Origin: Melioribacteraceae bacterium
Lineage (GTDB): Bacteria > Bacteroidota > Ignavibacteria > Ignavibacteriales > Melioribacteraceae
Direction of reading: 5' to 3'
Length of the DNA: 64,000 nucleotides
Assembly: GCA_030584085.1 (NCBI GenBank)
Contig: CP129490.1
Coordinates: 1,645,511-1,709,510 of the forward strand
The position numbers were made by a program, and so were the translations under genes. This document shows, piece by piece, positions 16,185 to 23,808 of the stretch; within the stretch, counting starts at the first letter, position 1, and each line of letters begins with the position of its first letter. The notes below the pieces were generated by a model. That model was not told the DNA's origin and did not search any database. It was given only the letters and a program-made list of their open reading frames with translations.

Positions 16185-16961
16185 ATGAGAAAAATTCAAC
16201 CTTACTTAGAATCGAAAGGTCTTAAAAGTATTACCGACTTACAATTTTCCCTTCCCTCTAATGTCATTACCGTTGGTCTTGATAAGTGCGATTATACTTC
16301 TCCAAAAGATGCCGCTGATAATTCTAATTCGGGGGATTTGATTTTTGTTTTTCCGGGTACTTATGATGTCGGTAATAATTCAATTTTGCTTAAAGATAAT
16401 GTCAATTGGCAGTTTATGCCCGGAGTTACGATTTCAAGTTCTTCTAGCGATAGCACTTTCACAGATGGCGGTCAAACGGTGGAGATGAAATTTGATGGTT
16501 CTCCAAACATTGTCAATACTAATCCTTCGGGTTCTCTTTTCAATTGCAGCAATCAATCTTATGTCGACTATGAAATGTATATTAGCTTCATACTAGAATC
16601 TGGTCAATATCTTTTTGATTTTAAGATATTCGACACAAATTTGCACCCCTCTATATATGAGTCATTTACTGTTTCTACACCTTACGGTGATACCGGCACT
16701 CATATGATTGATTTAAATTATTTGATTTGCTCGGGTGCTTTTACCTTAGCTGGGGATCGTCACCTTATATTTGATTTAGGCAGTAACGATCAAATGGTTT
16801 ATGTCAAAACTAAATTTAACAACTCTAACCTTTTGCAAATTATGATTGATTTTCAACCAACTGATTCTCTTACTAATAGACCATCTATAGAATCGTTATT
16901 GATGACGATTCGCATTAGACCTGGTGGTAAAGATCTTGGTTCGCATCATATAGGTATTTAA
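16185..16961 (+). CDS. Spike-like protein with pectin-lyase-type N-domain
   Basis: 258 residues. Residues 35-90 (DAADNSNSGDLIFVFPGTYDVGNNSILLKDNVNWQFMPGV) are characteristic of the start of right-handed beta-helix domains seen in tail spikes and polysaccharide-binding proteins. The remainder is beta-rich and serine-rich. In a phage context it would be a host-recognition appendage. It is the only candidate for a receptor-binding part, and no other tail gene accompanies it. It is shorter than most spikes. Confidence 0.55.
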   Translation: MRKIQPYLESKGLKSITDLQFSLPSNVITVGLDKCDYTSPKDAADNSNSGDLIFVFPGTYDVGNNSILLKDNVNWQFMPGVTISSSSSDSTFTDGGQTVEMKFDGSPNIVNTNPSGSLFNCSNQSYVDYEMYISFILESGQYLFDFKIFDTNLHPSIYESFTVSTPYGDTGTHMIDLNYLICSGAFTLAGDRHLIFDLGSNDQMVYVKTKFNNSNLLQIMIDFQPTDSLTNRPSIESLLMTIRIRPGGKDLGSHHIGI

Positions 16962-17046
16962 TAAAGTTTCTCCCGATTCATTCTATGAGTCGGTGGAAAA
17001 CAGTTCTTTTCATGTATTTCTTTTAAGATTCATTATTTACTCCATT

Positions 17047-17079
17047 CTGTCTCGATTAAAATCGGGACAGATTTTTTTA
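17047..17079 (+). terminator. Rho-independent terminator after the capsid/spike operon
   Basis: A 10-bp stem (CTGTCTCGAT / ATCGGGACAG, one G-T pair) with loop TAAA is followed by ATTTTTTTA. It separates the capsid-spike genes from the following lysis-type genes. It also argues against the longer reading frame that would start the next gene at 16993. Confidence 0.85.
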
Positions 17080-17103
17080 TTTATCGCTATGCGCGAGCTC
17101 ATT

Positions 17104-17376
17104 ATGCCAAACAAATTAATTCTTGAATGCAAACATACAGACACAACCAAGACTGAAAATCCTCAGCCATGCAAAACATTTTTATCGGACGATAAAGGAA
17201 ATAAATCTTCAATGAGATTAATGTCTTTTATCGCTTTAATCGCTGCTCTTACAATTTCCGGCTTGCTTTTATTCTTAGATCGCATCACTCCGGAATCCGT
17301 TACACTCGTTTCACTTTTTATCTTCGGTGCATTCGCTCCAAAAGCATTACAGAAATTCGCGGAGGTCAAAGAATGA
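17104..17376 (+). CDS. Small membrane protein, holin-like
   Basis: 90 residues from the ATG at 17104, placed after the terminator. Two hydrophobic segments lie in the C-terminal half (MRLMSFIALIAALTISGLLLFL and VTLVSLFIFGAFAPKALQKFAE). The layout and the position just before a spanin-like protein and an endolysin fit a holin. The stop overlaps the next start. No specific holin family is recognised. Confidence 0.55.
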   Translation: MPNKLILECKHTDTTKTENPQPCKTFLSDDKGNKSSMRLMSFIALIAALTISGLLLFLDRITPESVTLVSLFIFGAFAPKALQKFAEVKE

Positions 17377-17858
17377 ATTGGAAGAATATCCTTCCCATAG
17401 CATTCATCTTAATCTTAATCATAATCTTACTCTTAATCTCAAACTCAATCATCCAATCATGCAATGAATCTTCTTCCCAGTATTCCAATATTCCATCTTT
17501 CCATCATTCCGCCGACACCATATATGCTAAGCCCGATACTATTTTACTTTTTGATACAGTTAAAGTAAATCAACTATCTGCTCAACTCGATACCGTTTAT
17601 ATAGATTCCACTCGTATCATATCCGCAGCAGCCGACACAACATTTCAAAAAGATTCTTCGCGGATCTCTGTTAAGTATTTCTTTCCACCACTTAATTACT
17701 TTGAGATCGCTGCAGATTTGAAGGAAAGAATAATTACTAAAGTTAAAACGATAACGGAAGTAAAGGAATTTGAGAAACCGATACCCCTTTTCAAAAATGA
17801 ATTCTTTTATTCTTCGGTAGTCCTTGCTGTCCTTCTAGTCCTTTCATTATTAAAATAG
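17373..17858 (+). CDS. Bitopic membrane protein, possible spanin-type lysis protein
   Basis: 161 residues with a strong N-terminal membrane segment (ILPIAFILILIIILLLIS), a periplasmic-type Ser/Thr-rich stretch and a second membrane segment at the very end (SSVVLAVLLVLSLLK). It lies between the holin-like gene and the M15 endolysin. A lysis accessory or spanin role is suggested by position only. Confidence 0.5.
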   Translation: MNWKNILPIAFILILIIILLLISNSIIQSCNESSSQYSNIPSFHHSADTIYAKPDTILLFDTVKVNQLSAQLDTVYIDSTRIISAAADTTFQKDSSRISVKYFFPPLNYFEIAADLKERIITKVKTITEVKEFEKPIPLFKNEFFYSSVVLAVLLVLSLLK

Positions 17859-17867
17859 GTTAACTCT

Positions 17868-18302
17868 ATGTACGTTCCAAAATATTTCAAAGCTTATGAA
17901 TTTGTCTCTGAAAAGATTTATAAAATCTATGGTGATAATTCACTGATGTTTGTCTCTGATGAAATGAAAATCACGATGGATCATATTAGAGAATTCTTCA
18001 CTTATATGTCCGGGACGGACAAAAAGGTTTTTATAAATACTTGGTTGTGGGATGGTCATTTCAAATCACGCGGTTATCGTGATCCGTTTACAAATATTGG
18101 TTCTCATTTATCTCAACATAAATTCGGCAGAGCTATCGACTTCGATGTTGAAGATATCGATGCTTACGATGTTCGACAAATCATTATGGATAACCAAGAA
18201 AAGTTTCCGCACATCTACAGAATGGAAAAAAATATTAATTGGGTTCATATTGATATGCATCCTGATTATAAAGACAAACGAATTTATTTATTCAAACCAT
18301 GA
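17868..18302 (+). CDS. M15-family peptidase, phage endolysin
   Basis: 144 residues. Zinc-dependent D,D- or L,D-carboxypeptidase or endopeptidase of the M15 family that cuts peptidoglycan cross-links. The zinc ligands are visible as His84 and Asp91 in SQHKFGRAIDFDV and His127 in NWVHIDM. No signal peptide is present, so export would depend on a holin. Its stop overlaps the next start codon (ATGA). Confidence 0.85.
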   Translation: MYVPKYFKAYEFVSEKIYKIYGDNSLMFVSDEMKITMDHIREFFTYMSGTDKKVFINTWLWDGHFKSRGYRDPFTNIGSHLSQHKFGRAIDFDVEDIDAYDVRQIIMDNQEKFPHIYRMEKNINWVHIDMHPDYKDKRIYLFKP

Positions 18303-18553
18303 AACCAAAACTTTTTATATCGCAGACTTCCTTCCTCAGAGAAGAAGCTGAGGAAAGATTAGATCAATTATCCAAAATCGGAATTGATTCTTCTCTCTCA
18401 GATGAAGATGTCGAAATGATTCCTATTAAAATTCCATACGATAAGATTGTCTATTCTTATCCACTTGGAGAAGGATTCAAAGTCGGCGTTATTAGTGCCG
18501 GCTCTTTTTGGTGCTTAGATGATCCGTTCGCTGATAAGAATGATCGTACTTAA
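18299..18553 (+). CDS. Hypothetical protein after endolysin
   Basis: 84 residues, beginning MKPKLFISQTSFLREEAEERLDQLSK, acidic, without membrane segments. It is coupled to the endolysin gene by a 4-bp overlap. No family recognised. Confidence 0.55.
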   Translation: MKPKLFISQTSFLREEAEERLDQLSKIGIDSSLSDEDVEMIPIKIPYDKIVYSYPLGEGFKVGVISAGSFWCLDDPFADKNDRT

Positions 18554-18582
18554 TCAATTACTATAACTGATAAATCTAAGAA

Positions 18583-18653
18583 TTAGGGAGAGTTTGTTTC
18601 ACAAATTAATTAACACTAAAATCTTTGTAAACATTATCGATGTGAACTCTCCC
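18583..18653 (+). other. Long-range inverted repeat before the nuclease gene
   Basis: GGGAGAGTT and AACTCTCCC form a 9-bp perfect stem around a loop of about 50 nt, followed by a short T-rich run just before the ATG at 18665. It could act as a weak terminator, a leader structure or a protein-binding palindrome. Confidence 0.4.
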
Positions 18654-18664
18654 GCTTATTTTTT

Positions 18665-18949
18665 ATGAGCAATCCAAGAAGAAAAAGAAAGGACAACAAT
18701 CATAATGAGATTCAGACTAAACTTGCTAAACTTCCTGCTGTTTCTGTTGTGGATATCTCTAATTTTGGTAATGGGATCGGTGATCTTCTAGTCGGTTACG
18801 CCGGTAAGAACTTTCTTTTTGAAATCAAAAATCCAAATAAAAAAATTACATACACTTCCGCAGAGGAAGTATTTCGTAGATCATGGTTCGGGAATCATTA
18901 CAAAATCCAATCTTTTGATGAAGCTTGCAACATTCTTTTCAACGCTTAA
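18665..18949 (+). CDS. VRR-NUC-like nuclease
   Basis: 94 residues. A compact PD-(D/E)xK nuclease pattern: GIGDLLVGYAGKNFLFEIKNPNKK, where the Asp and the E-I-K triad are the expected catalytic residues, preceded by a basic N terminus and NEIQTKLAKL. Such small nucleases are common in phages, where they process DNA branches or assist packaging. It is the last phage-type gene before the cassette array. Confidence 0.65.
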   Translation: MSNPRRKRKDNNHNEIQTKLAKLPAVSVVDISNFGNGIGDLLVGYAGKNFLFEIKNPNKKITYTSAEEVFRRSWFGNHYKIQSFDEACNILFNA

Positions 18950-19020
18950 TAAACTTTTCCTTGTGAACATTTGAACTTTTTTTCTTATTTTGTTTTTCAA
19001 TTCCAACAGTTTAGGTTGTT

Positions 19021-19176
19021 ATGGATTTGACATCTGTAGTTTCCTTTTCTCTTGTTACTTCTCTCTCTTATCAAGATGCAATTCTCGGAATGTTAGATCG
19101 GCAATTATTTCATAAAATAAATCTTAAATCTAATCGGAGATTTTTCAATAAGCATTTACATTATAATCAATTATAG
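19021..19176 (+). CDS. Possible 51-residue ORF in the gap before the cassette array
   Basis: A frame beginning MDLTSVVSFSLVTSLSYQDAILGMLDRQLF, with no clear ribosome-binding site and no recognised family. It occupies the otherwise empty 18950-19268 interval between the phage module and the first cassette boundary, where an integron attI or leader might have been. Probably a remnant or non-coding. Confidence 0.2.
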   Translation: MDLTSVVSFSLVTSLSYQDAILGMLDRQLFHKINLKSNRRFFNKHLHYNQL

Positions 19177-19325
19177 AATTTATTGAATTATATAAATGAT
19201 TGTTAGATCTGCAAAATCCGCAAAACTAACAACCGAAGTGTTATTAAATCGTGCAGCTTAAATAAAAGTTAGGCTGTAGAAATTATCCGTGTAATTACGA
19301 ATATCAATTTATTAAAGGAAATATT

Positions 19326-19400
19326 ATGAGAAATACTTTACCTCTTTATTCCATCCCTTTTAGGATGGGAAATAGATCACAACTAAACAAAATGAGGTAA
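19326..19400 (+). CDS. 24-residue leader peptide-like ORF in cassette 1
   Basis: It starts with ATG after AAAGGAAATATT, encodes MRNTLPLYSIPFRMGNRSQL-type sequence and stops 2 bp before the next gene's start. The message contains a small hairpin (TTCCATCC / GGATGG). Translation of this ORF would help ribosomes reach the following gene. Evidence is limited to the ribosome-binding site and spacing. Confidence 0.3.
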   Translation: MRNTLPLYSIPFRMGNRSQLNKMR

Positions 19401-19402
19401 GT

Positions 19403-19840
19403 ATGAAACGGATAGTAGTAATTCTGTTCGTATTATTTTCTTCAATTGTGTTTTCTTCACCAAAAAGTGGAGATGATAGCAATAAGACAAATAATACAGA
19501 ACTTATTGAACAACTTGTTCCAATGGTAAAATCTATTTTGCAAGGGAAAGATATTACTGAACTCAAAGAAAATATTTCTCCCGAAGCATATGTAATCAAT
19601 AACAATACTTACGAAAGTATATTTGAAGTATTAGGCAATCAATCAAAAAAAGAAATGTTCATTGATGGAAAAGAAATTAAAGTTGAATTTGTTTATTTAT
19701 GGCTTCCAGAGGATAAAAAAGAAGCGTATATGGTTTTAGAAACAAAATCGATAGATAACACGAAGACAAGTTGGCATTCAATCTTATTTAAGATTGGCGT
19801 TAATAATAAATGGCAAATCTTAAGTTGGCATAAAAGTTAA
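19403..19840 (+). CDS. Secreted NTF2-like small protein (cassette 1)
   Basis: 145 residues with a Sec signal peptide (KRIVVILFVLFSSIVFSS) and a mature part resembling SnoaL/NTF2-like folds (conserved pattern VEFVYLWLPEDKKEAYMVLETKS...SWHSILFKIGVNNKWQILSWH). A GAGGTAAGT ribosome-binding site precedes it. Exported cassette products are frequent in chromosomal integrons. The specific role is unknown. Confidence 0.6.
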   Translation: MKRIVVILFVLFSSIVFSSPKSGDDSNKTNNTELIEQLVPMVKSILQGKDITELKENISPEAYVINNNTYESIFEVLGNQSKKEMFIDGKEIKVEFVYLWLPEDKKEAYMVLETKSIDNTKTSWHSILFKIGVNNKWQILSWHKS

Positions 19841-19845
19841 ATAAA

Positions 19846-20070
19846 CAGCCTAACCCACAAATCAACCGGACGCCGATTTCAAACCGGCATTTGTGCGTTT
19901 CTTAGGTTTATTGAAATATGCAAGGTTGCTATTCAGCAGTAATGTATTAAAACTAAATTGTTGCAACCGGCTTGTACGGTTGAATTTACAAACCGGTTGC
20001 TAAATTATTGATGTTATTCTTTTAATCGGCTTTCCTGTTCTGGCGCCGGTTATTTACGCAGCCGTTAGTG
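19846..20070 (+). repeat. attC1-like recombination site
   Basis: R'' is CAGCCTAAC (19846-19854), exactly complementary to the cassette start GTTAGGCTG at 19268-19276. R' is GTTAGTG at 20064-20070, preceded by GCAGCC. The interior is long, with several CCGG-containing inverted segments (CAACCGG / CCGGTTG). The segment AAATCAACCGGACGCCG recurs in attC2, so these two belong to one attC family. Confidence 0.8.
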
Positions 20071-20093
20071 TGCTAAATTAATTGGGAATCATA

Positions 20094-20912
20094 ATGTCTG
20101 AATTAAAATATATTGATAGACTAAAGTTTGAAAAAATATTTGGTATGGGTGGTGGATATGTAATGGATTTTACTAATAGAACTTTTAGAGATTTTATTTA
20201 CCAAACGATTGACAAAGATATTTATGATGATAAATACGAAGGATTTAGTGGTTCTAAAGCAAATAGATTAAGAAAGTTTTGGGAAGTTGAATCAAATTAT
20301 TTGGCTGCGAAACTTAACTCGAATCTACTGGAATATTGGAAATCATTAAACATAGCTCCAGATAAAGAATTAAATGACTTATATGAAGAATGCCTAAGAG
20401 TATGTGAAGAATTAAAGCAAGATTCGATGGATGAACATATTGGTGCGATAAAACCTAATACTGAGGATAAGGATTTCTCAACTCTTGCAAATTTAATTCG
20501 TGATAGTATTGAGAAAAATGAACCTGAAACAGCAATTGATAGACTTCATACGTTTGTTGTTAAATATATTCGCAGTTTATGTAATAAGCACAGTATTAAC
20601 TATGACAAAAATAAAGCTCTACACAGTTTCTATGGAGAATATGTCAAACATCTTAGAGCGGAAAATAAAATTGAATCGGAGATGACAGAAAGAATTTTGA
20701 AAACATCCATTTCAATCCTTGAAGCATTTAATACAGTTAGAAATGATCAGAGTTTCGCTCATGACAATCCAATTCTAAATTATAATGAGAGCTTACTCAT
20801 ATTCAAGAACATAGCGTGTGTAATTGAATTTTTAGAATCTATTGAGAGAGATGATAAAAAAGAAGATGAAGATAATAAGGATATATTTGTTGATGATGAT
20901 CTACCATTTTAA
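20094..20912 (+). CDS. Abortive-infection family protein with Abi_C domain (cassette 2)
   Basis: 272 residues from the ATG at 20094. The C-terminal 110 residues (IDRLHTFVVKYIRSLCNKHSI...KALHSFYGEYVKHLRAEN...ILKTSISILEAFNTVRNDQSFAHDN) show the Abi_C pattern, with the RNxxSFAHDN motif seen in HEPN-like abortive-infection proteins. The N-terminal half is helical and unrecognised. Such proteins are linked with phage defence, possibly as RNases; an antiviral role here is inferred. The acidic C terminus ends KEDEDNKDIFVDDDLPF. Confidence 0.72.
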   Translation: MSELKYIDRLKFEKIFGMGGGYVMDFTNRTFRDFIYQTIDKDIYDDKYEGFSGSKANRLRKFWEVESNYLAAKLNSNLLEYWKSLNIAPDKELNDLYEECLRVCEELKQDSMDEHIGAIKPNTEDKDFSTLANLIRDSIEKNEPETAIDRLHTFVVKYIRSLCNKHSINYDKNKALHSFYGEYVKHLRAENKIESEMTERILKTSISILEAFNTVRNDQSFAHDNPILNYNESLLIFKNIACVIEFLESIERDDKKEDEDNKDIFVDDDLPF

Positions 20913-20914
20913 AT

Positions 20915-20952
20915 AGCACACTAACACGCAAATCAACTGGACGCCGTTATGT
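20915..20952 (+). repeat. attC2-like site, unusually short
   Basis: R'' AGCACACTAAC (20915-20925) is complementary over 11 bases to the cassette start GTTAGTGTGCT at 20064. R' GTTATGT is at 20946. Only about 20 bp (ACGCAAATCAACTGGACGCC) lie between them. The usual central hairpin and L' arm are missing, so the site may be a deletion derivative of an attC1-type site. Confidence 0.75.
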
Positions 20953-20988
20953 GTATTGCAATGAACATTTCATTAACTCATTATTAAT

Positions 20989-22071
20989 ATGATTAAATTA
21001 TTTCCATACATTTATGAACCAGAGAAAAGTCTTGAGGTTTTACAACAAACAGAGAAATATTTTATTGAGAAACCTGATATTAAAAACAAAATTGAAGAAC
21101 TAGGATGGGTTTACCATAGTATTGGCAAATCAATTCCACAAACCACTGAGAACTTTTGGTCTGGTCATTATTTCCCTTATGTTGAATCTTGGGATGAATT
21201 ACAAATATCATTTAATCTTGTAGCTTTCGGTTTATATAAACAAGCCTTTATGTCACTAAGAAATGCTCTGGAAGTAGGGATGTTATCGGTCTATTACAAT
21301 ATTGATGATGATGGACACAAAGTGGTTAAAGATTGGCTGAATTCAAAGGACACTTGGGAAGCAAACACACCAAGGTCAGATAAAATTTGGAAAATTCTTA
21401 AGTCTAATGGTAATATTAATAAATTCAATGAGTTATTTAGATTGGAAGATGAATTTAATTCATTGAGTTTTCTACATAATTTTGTTCATACAAAAGGTTA
21501 CAAATTTTCAAATAAATTAGGAATTCCAAAACCCAACTGTCAAACTTTTGCGGAAGATATATTTCTAAAGTGGTTAAATACATATCAAAGAATAATCGAA
21601 TTTATATTAATATTACATATATTAAAATATCCAATATCCATTATCGAATATGATTGGAGTGTGAAAATTGGTATTGATAATCCCTTCCCAGTTCTTGAGG
21701 TATTTGAGATTGAAAAGATTAAAAAAATATTACCAAAAGAATATTTTGATGAATTAAAGAAAATTGCAGAAAACGATAAAAATACTCAAGATTTGTTTGA
21801 TCATATATGTAATCTACCTGATATGAGTGAAAATGACCAAGAATCACAAATTATTAGGTCGGTTAAAATGTTCATCGAACACGGAGAAGGTTTTATTGAA
21901 TGGGAGAAAAAAGAAAGAGAATTAATGAAAGAATGTAGTGATGAGGTAAAAGAAAAAATATCCAAACGAATTGAAATCATTAGGGAATGGGCAATAGAAA
22001 ATAATATGATGAAATCGCAATTAGAGAGATTAAAAGAGGAAGGCTTTTTCAATAAACAAAAATACACATGA
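20989..22071 (+). CDS. Unknown cassette protein, paralogue of 22202-23149 (cassette 3)
   Basis: 360 residues, soluble, helix-rich. It shares with the next cassette the patterns YKQAFMSLRNALEVGMLSVYYN, a DWLNS stretch, a His-containing FVHTKGYKFS motif, and KIGIDNPFPVLEVF...EYFDELKKI...LPD. The LRNALE and H-x-x-G elements recall HEPN-type proteins, without a firm match. The stop codon lies inside the R'' box of attC3. Function unknown; defence is a guess from context. Confidence 0.65.
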   Translation: MIKLFPYIYEPEKSLEVLQQTEKYFIEKPDIKNKIEELGWVYHSIGKSIPQTTENFWSGHYFPYVESWDELQISFNLVAFGLYKQAFMSLRNALEVGMLSVYYNIDDDGHKVVKDWLNSKDTWEANTPRSDKIWKILKSNGNINKFNELFRLEDEFNSLSFLHNFVHTKGYKFSNKLGIPKPNCQTFAEDIFLKWLNTYQRIIEFILILHILKYPISIIEYDWSVKIGIDNPFPVLEVFEIEKIKKILPKEYFDELKKIAENDKNTQDLFDHICNLPDMSENDQESQIIRSVKMFIEHGEGFIEWEKKERELMKECSDEVKEKISKRIEIIREWAIENNMMKSQLERLKEEGFFNKQKYT

Positions 22072-22180
22072 CATCTTTAATAAGTAAAAAGTCAAGATGA
22101 CATAAATATTCTTGACAAATAAATTTTTATTAAATGAGAACTCGGCTATATTAGAAACTAAAGATGACACGCCGTTAGGT
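22063..22180 (+). repeat. attC3-like site
   Basis: R'' TACACATGAC overlaps the stop of the upstream gene and is complementary to the cassette start GTTATGTGTA at 20946 with one mismatch. R' GTTAGGT is at 22174, preceded by ACACGCC. The arm ATCTTT next to R'' pairs with AAAGAT next to R'. An inner hairpin GTCAAGA / TCTTGAC follows the shared ATCTTTAATAAGTAAAAAGTC segment. Confidence 0.8.
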
Positions 22181-22201
22181 GCCAAGGAATTATAGGATAT
22201 A

Positions 22202-23149
22202 ATGGATTTAACAAACATTCCATCTGACCCATTTGAAAGTAGGTTAGCATTTTTGAGAGATGGTTTTGACATATATGCTAATCTTACTATTGAATATATT
22301 CAGAAAGAGTATCCAAAGAAATTAGAACTTTATCAATGTTTAGACTTTATGGGTTATTCAATGTCAGAAACAAGTAAATCTGATTTTGAGACTCTAAAAA
22401 GACTTTGGTTTTTCCCAACGAATGAAGCGATAAGTGAGTTGAATGAATGCTTACACAGAATATTAGAGGCTGCTTATAAAGCTGGATATGATAATCTCCG
22501 ACGTGCTTTAGAACTTATTGTTGTCGGTTCATACTTTTCAATGAGTGAAACTAATGAGAAAGATGCAATAGATTGGCTTAACTCACAAAGAGGAACACCT
22601 TTATTCTCACGTGCAATTAAATCGCTTCTTAATGATAACAGATTTTTTAATCTTGAAAAAGATACTCTTTGGGTAACCAATCTAAAGAATTTTTATTGGT
22701 ATCTATCGGATATTATTCACACTAGAGGTAATAACTATTCTCTTGAAGCTCTCCAACCCTCTAATTTTTCATACAACAATATTAGAACTGCTCAATTTTC
22801 CAAAGCGAATCTAAAGCAATTATTGGACACATTTATTGAGACATTTAAAAATATATGCACTTGCATAGCTATTACAAATCCAATCTTATTAATTGGATTA
22901 CCAGTTGATGAAAAATATGGTTTTGATACCCCCGTTTCTGGTTTTTTCCGCGAACATCAATCGAATGATTTGTGGAATTTATTAATACCTGAAACAAAAG
23001 AATATTTTAGAAATTTAATTTCTACAGATTTAGAATTAATCTCTGTTTCTAGATGGATGAATTCTCTTCCTGATAAGACTGAAGAAGAAATTGAGAGACA
23101 AATTGAAGAATTTAAAAAAACTATAAACGATTTAAAAAAAGGCAACTAA
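22202..23149 (+). CDS. Unknown cassette protein, paralogue of 20989-22071 (cassette 4)
   Basis: 315 residues, helix-rich and soluble. It aligns by eye with the preceding cassette protein across the middle and C-terminal parts: YDNLRRALELIVVGSYFSM, DAIDWLNSQ, IIHTRGNNYS, EKYGFDTPVSGFF and SRWMNSLPD. The C terminus is a charged helix. The gene ends within the R'' box of attC4. Function unknown. Confidence 0.65.
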   Translation: MDLTNIPSDPFESRLAFLRDGFDIYANLTIEYIQKEYPKKLELYQCLDFMGYSMSETSKSDFETLKRLWFFPTNEAISELNECLHRILEAAYKAGYDNLRRALELIVVGSYFSMSETNEKDAIDWLNSQRGTPLFSRAIKSLLNDNRFFNLEKDTLWVTNLKNFYWYLSDIIHTRGNNYSLEALQPSNFSYNNIRTAQFSKANLKQLLDTFIETFKNICTCIAITNPILLIGLPVDEKYGFDTPVSGFFREHQSNDLWNLLIPETKEYFRNLISTDLELISVSRWMNSLPDKTEEEIERQIEEFKKTINDLKKGN

Positions 23150-23320
23150 CATCTTTAATAAGTGAAAAGTCCCTCCTTCGTAAAATACAACTTCGGAGGG
23201 CGGGCAAGTTGGGTATAGTTTTTCCGTGAAATAAGTTTTGTGGAAAAGTTCTTAGTTAAAAAATTATTAAAAAAATATAAATCGGCGTTGCTGGTTGTTT
23301 AATAGAACACGCCGTTAGGC
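23141..23320 (+). repeat. attC4-like site
   Basis: R'' GGCAACTAAC (23141-23150) against cassette start GTTAGGTGCC at 22174, one mismatch. R' GTTAGGC is at 23314-23320 after AACACGCC. The shared segment ATCTTTAATAAGTGAAAAGTC is followed by an inner hairpin CCCTCC / GGAGGG. The right arm contains AAATCGGCGTTGCTGGTTG, nearly identical in attC5. Confidence 0.82.
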
Positions 23321-23424
23321 AGTCAAAAACATTATTATAAAATATTGCAATACTTTGGGATTTTGGGTCAACGTAAATAGTTAGTGAAAAAATATTAAAC
23401 AGTAGAATAAGTTGAAAATTCAAT

Positions 23425-23610
23425 ATGGATAAAACTCATTTAATAATGATTGCTTTTGGTCTTGTTTCTGCCATTTTATATTTCGCTACTCCAAATACTA
23501 AAAAAAATGATCCAAATTGGATGAAACTTGGAAGTGTAGCAATTTATATAAGCATAATTATTGGGATAATAGGATTATTCTTACTTATAAGAGATTTAAT
23601 ATTTAAATGA
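23425..23610 (+). CDS. 61-residue two-helix membrane protein (cassette 5)
   Basis: Two membrane segments (HLIMIAFGLVSAILYFA and VAIYISIIIGIIGLFLLI) joined by a short polar linker. It is the sole gene of its cassette, which carries perfectly matching boundaries. Small membrane proteins are a frequent class of integron cassette product. Function unknown. Confidence 0.5.
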   Translation: MDKTHLIMIAFGLVSAILYFATPNTKKNDPNWMKLGSVAIYISIIIGIIGLFLLIRDLIFK

Positions 23611-23621
23611 AATATATAAAA

Positions 23622-23792
23622 ACTGCCTAACATCTTTAATAAGTAAAAAGTCCCCGCATCAAAAAACTGTGGGGTGAGTAAGTGGATATAGTTATTCCAT
23701 GAAATAAGTTTTGTAGAAAAGTTGTTTGTAAATCATTATTGAAAAAATATAAATCGGTGTTGCTGGTTGTTTAACATAACACGCCGTTATAC
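23622..23792 (+). repeat. attC5-like site
   Basis: R'' ACTGCCTAAC (23622-23631) is complementary over 10 of 10 bases to the cassette start GTTAGGCAGT at 23314. R' GTTATAC is at 23786-23792 after AACACGCC. The inner hairpin is CCCCGC / GTGGGG. It shares both arms with attC4 (ATCTTTAATAAGTAAAAAGTC, GAAATAAGTTTTGTAGAAAAGTT). Confidence 0.85.
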
Positions 23793-23808
23793 ATTTAAGG
23801 GAAACATT

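Noticed and set aside
16993-17103. Longer N terminus of the holin-like gene
   Set aside because: It crosses a strong terminator hairpin; ATG at 17104 is preferred.
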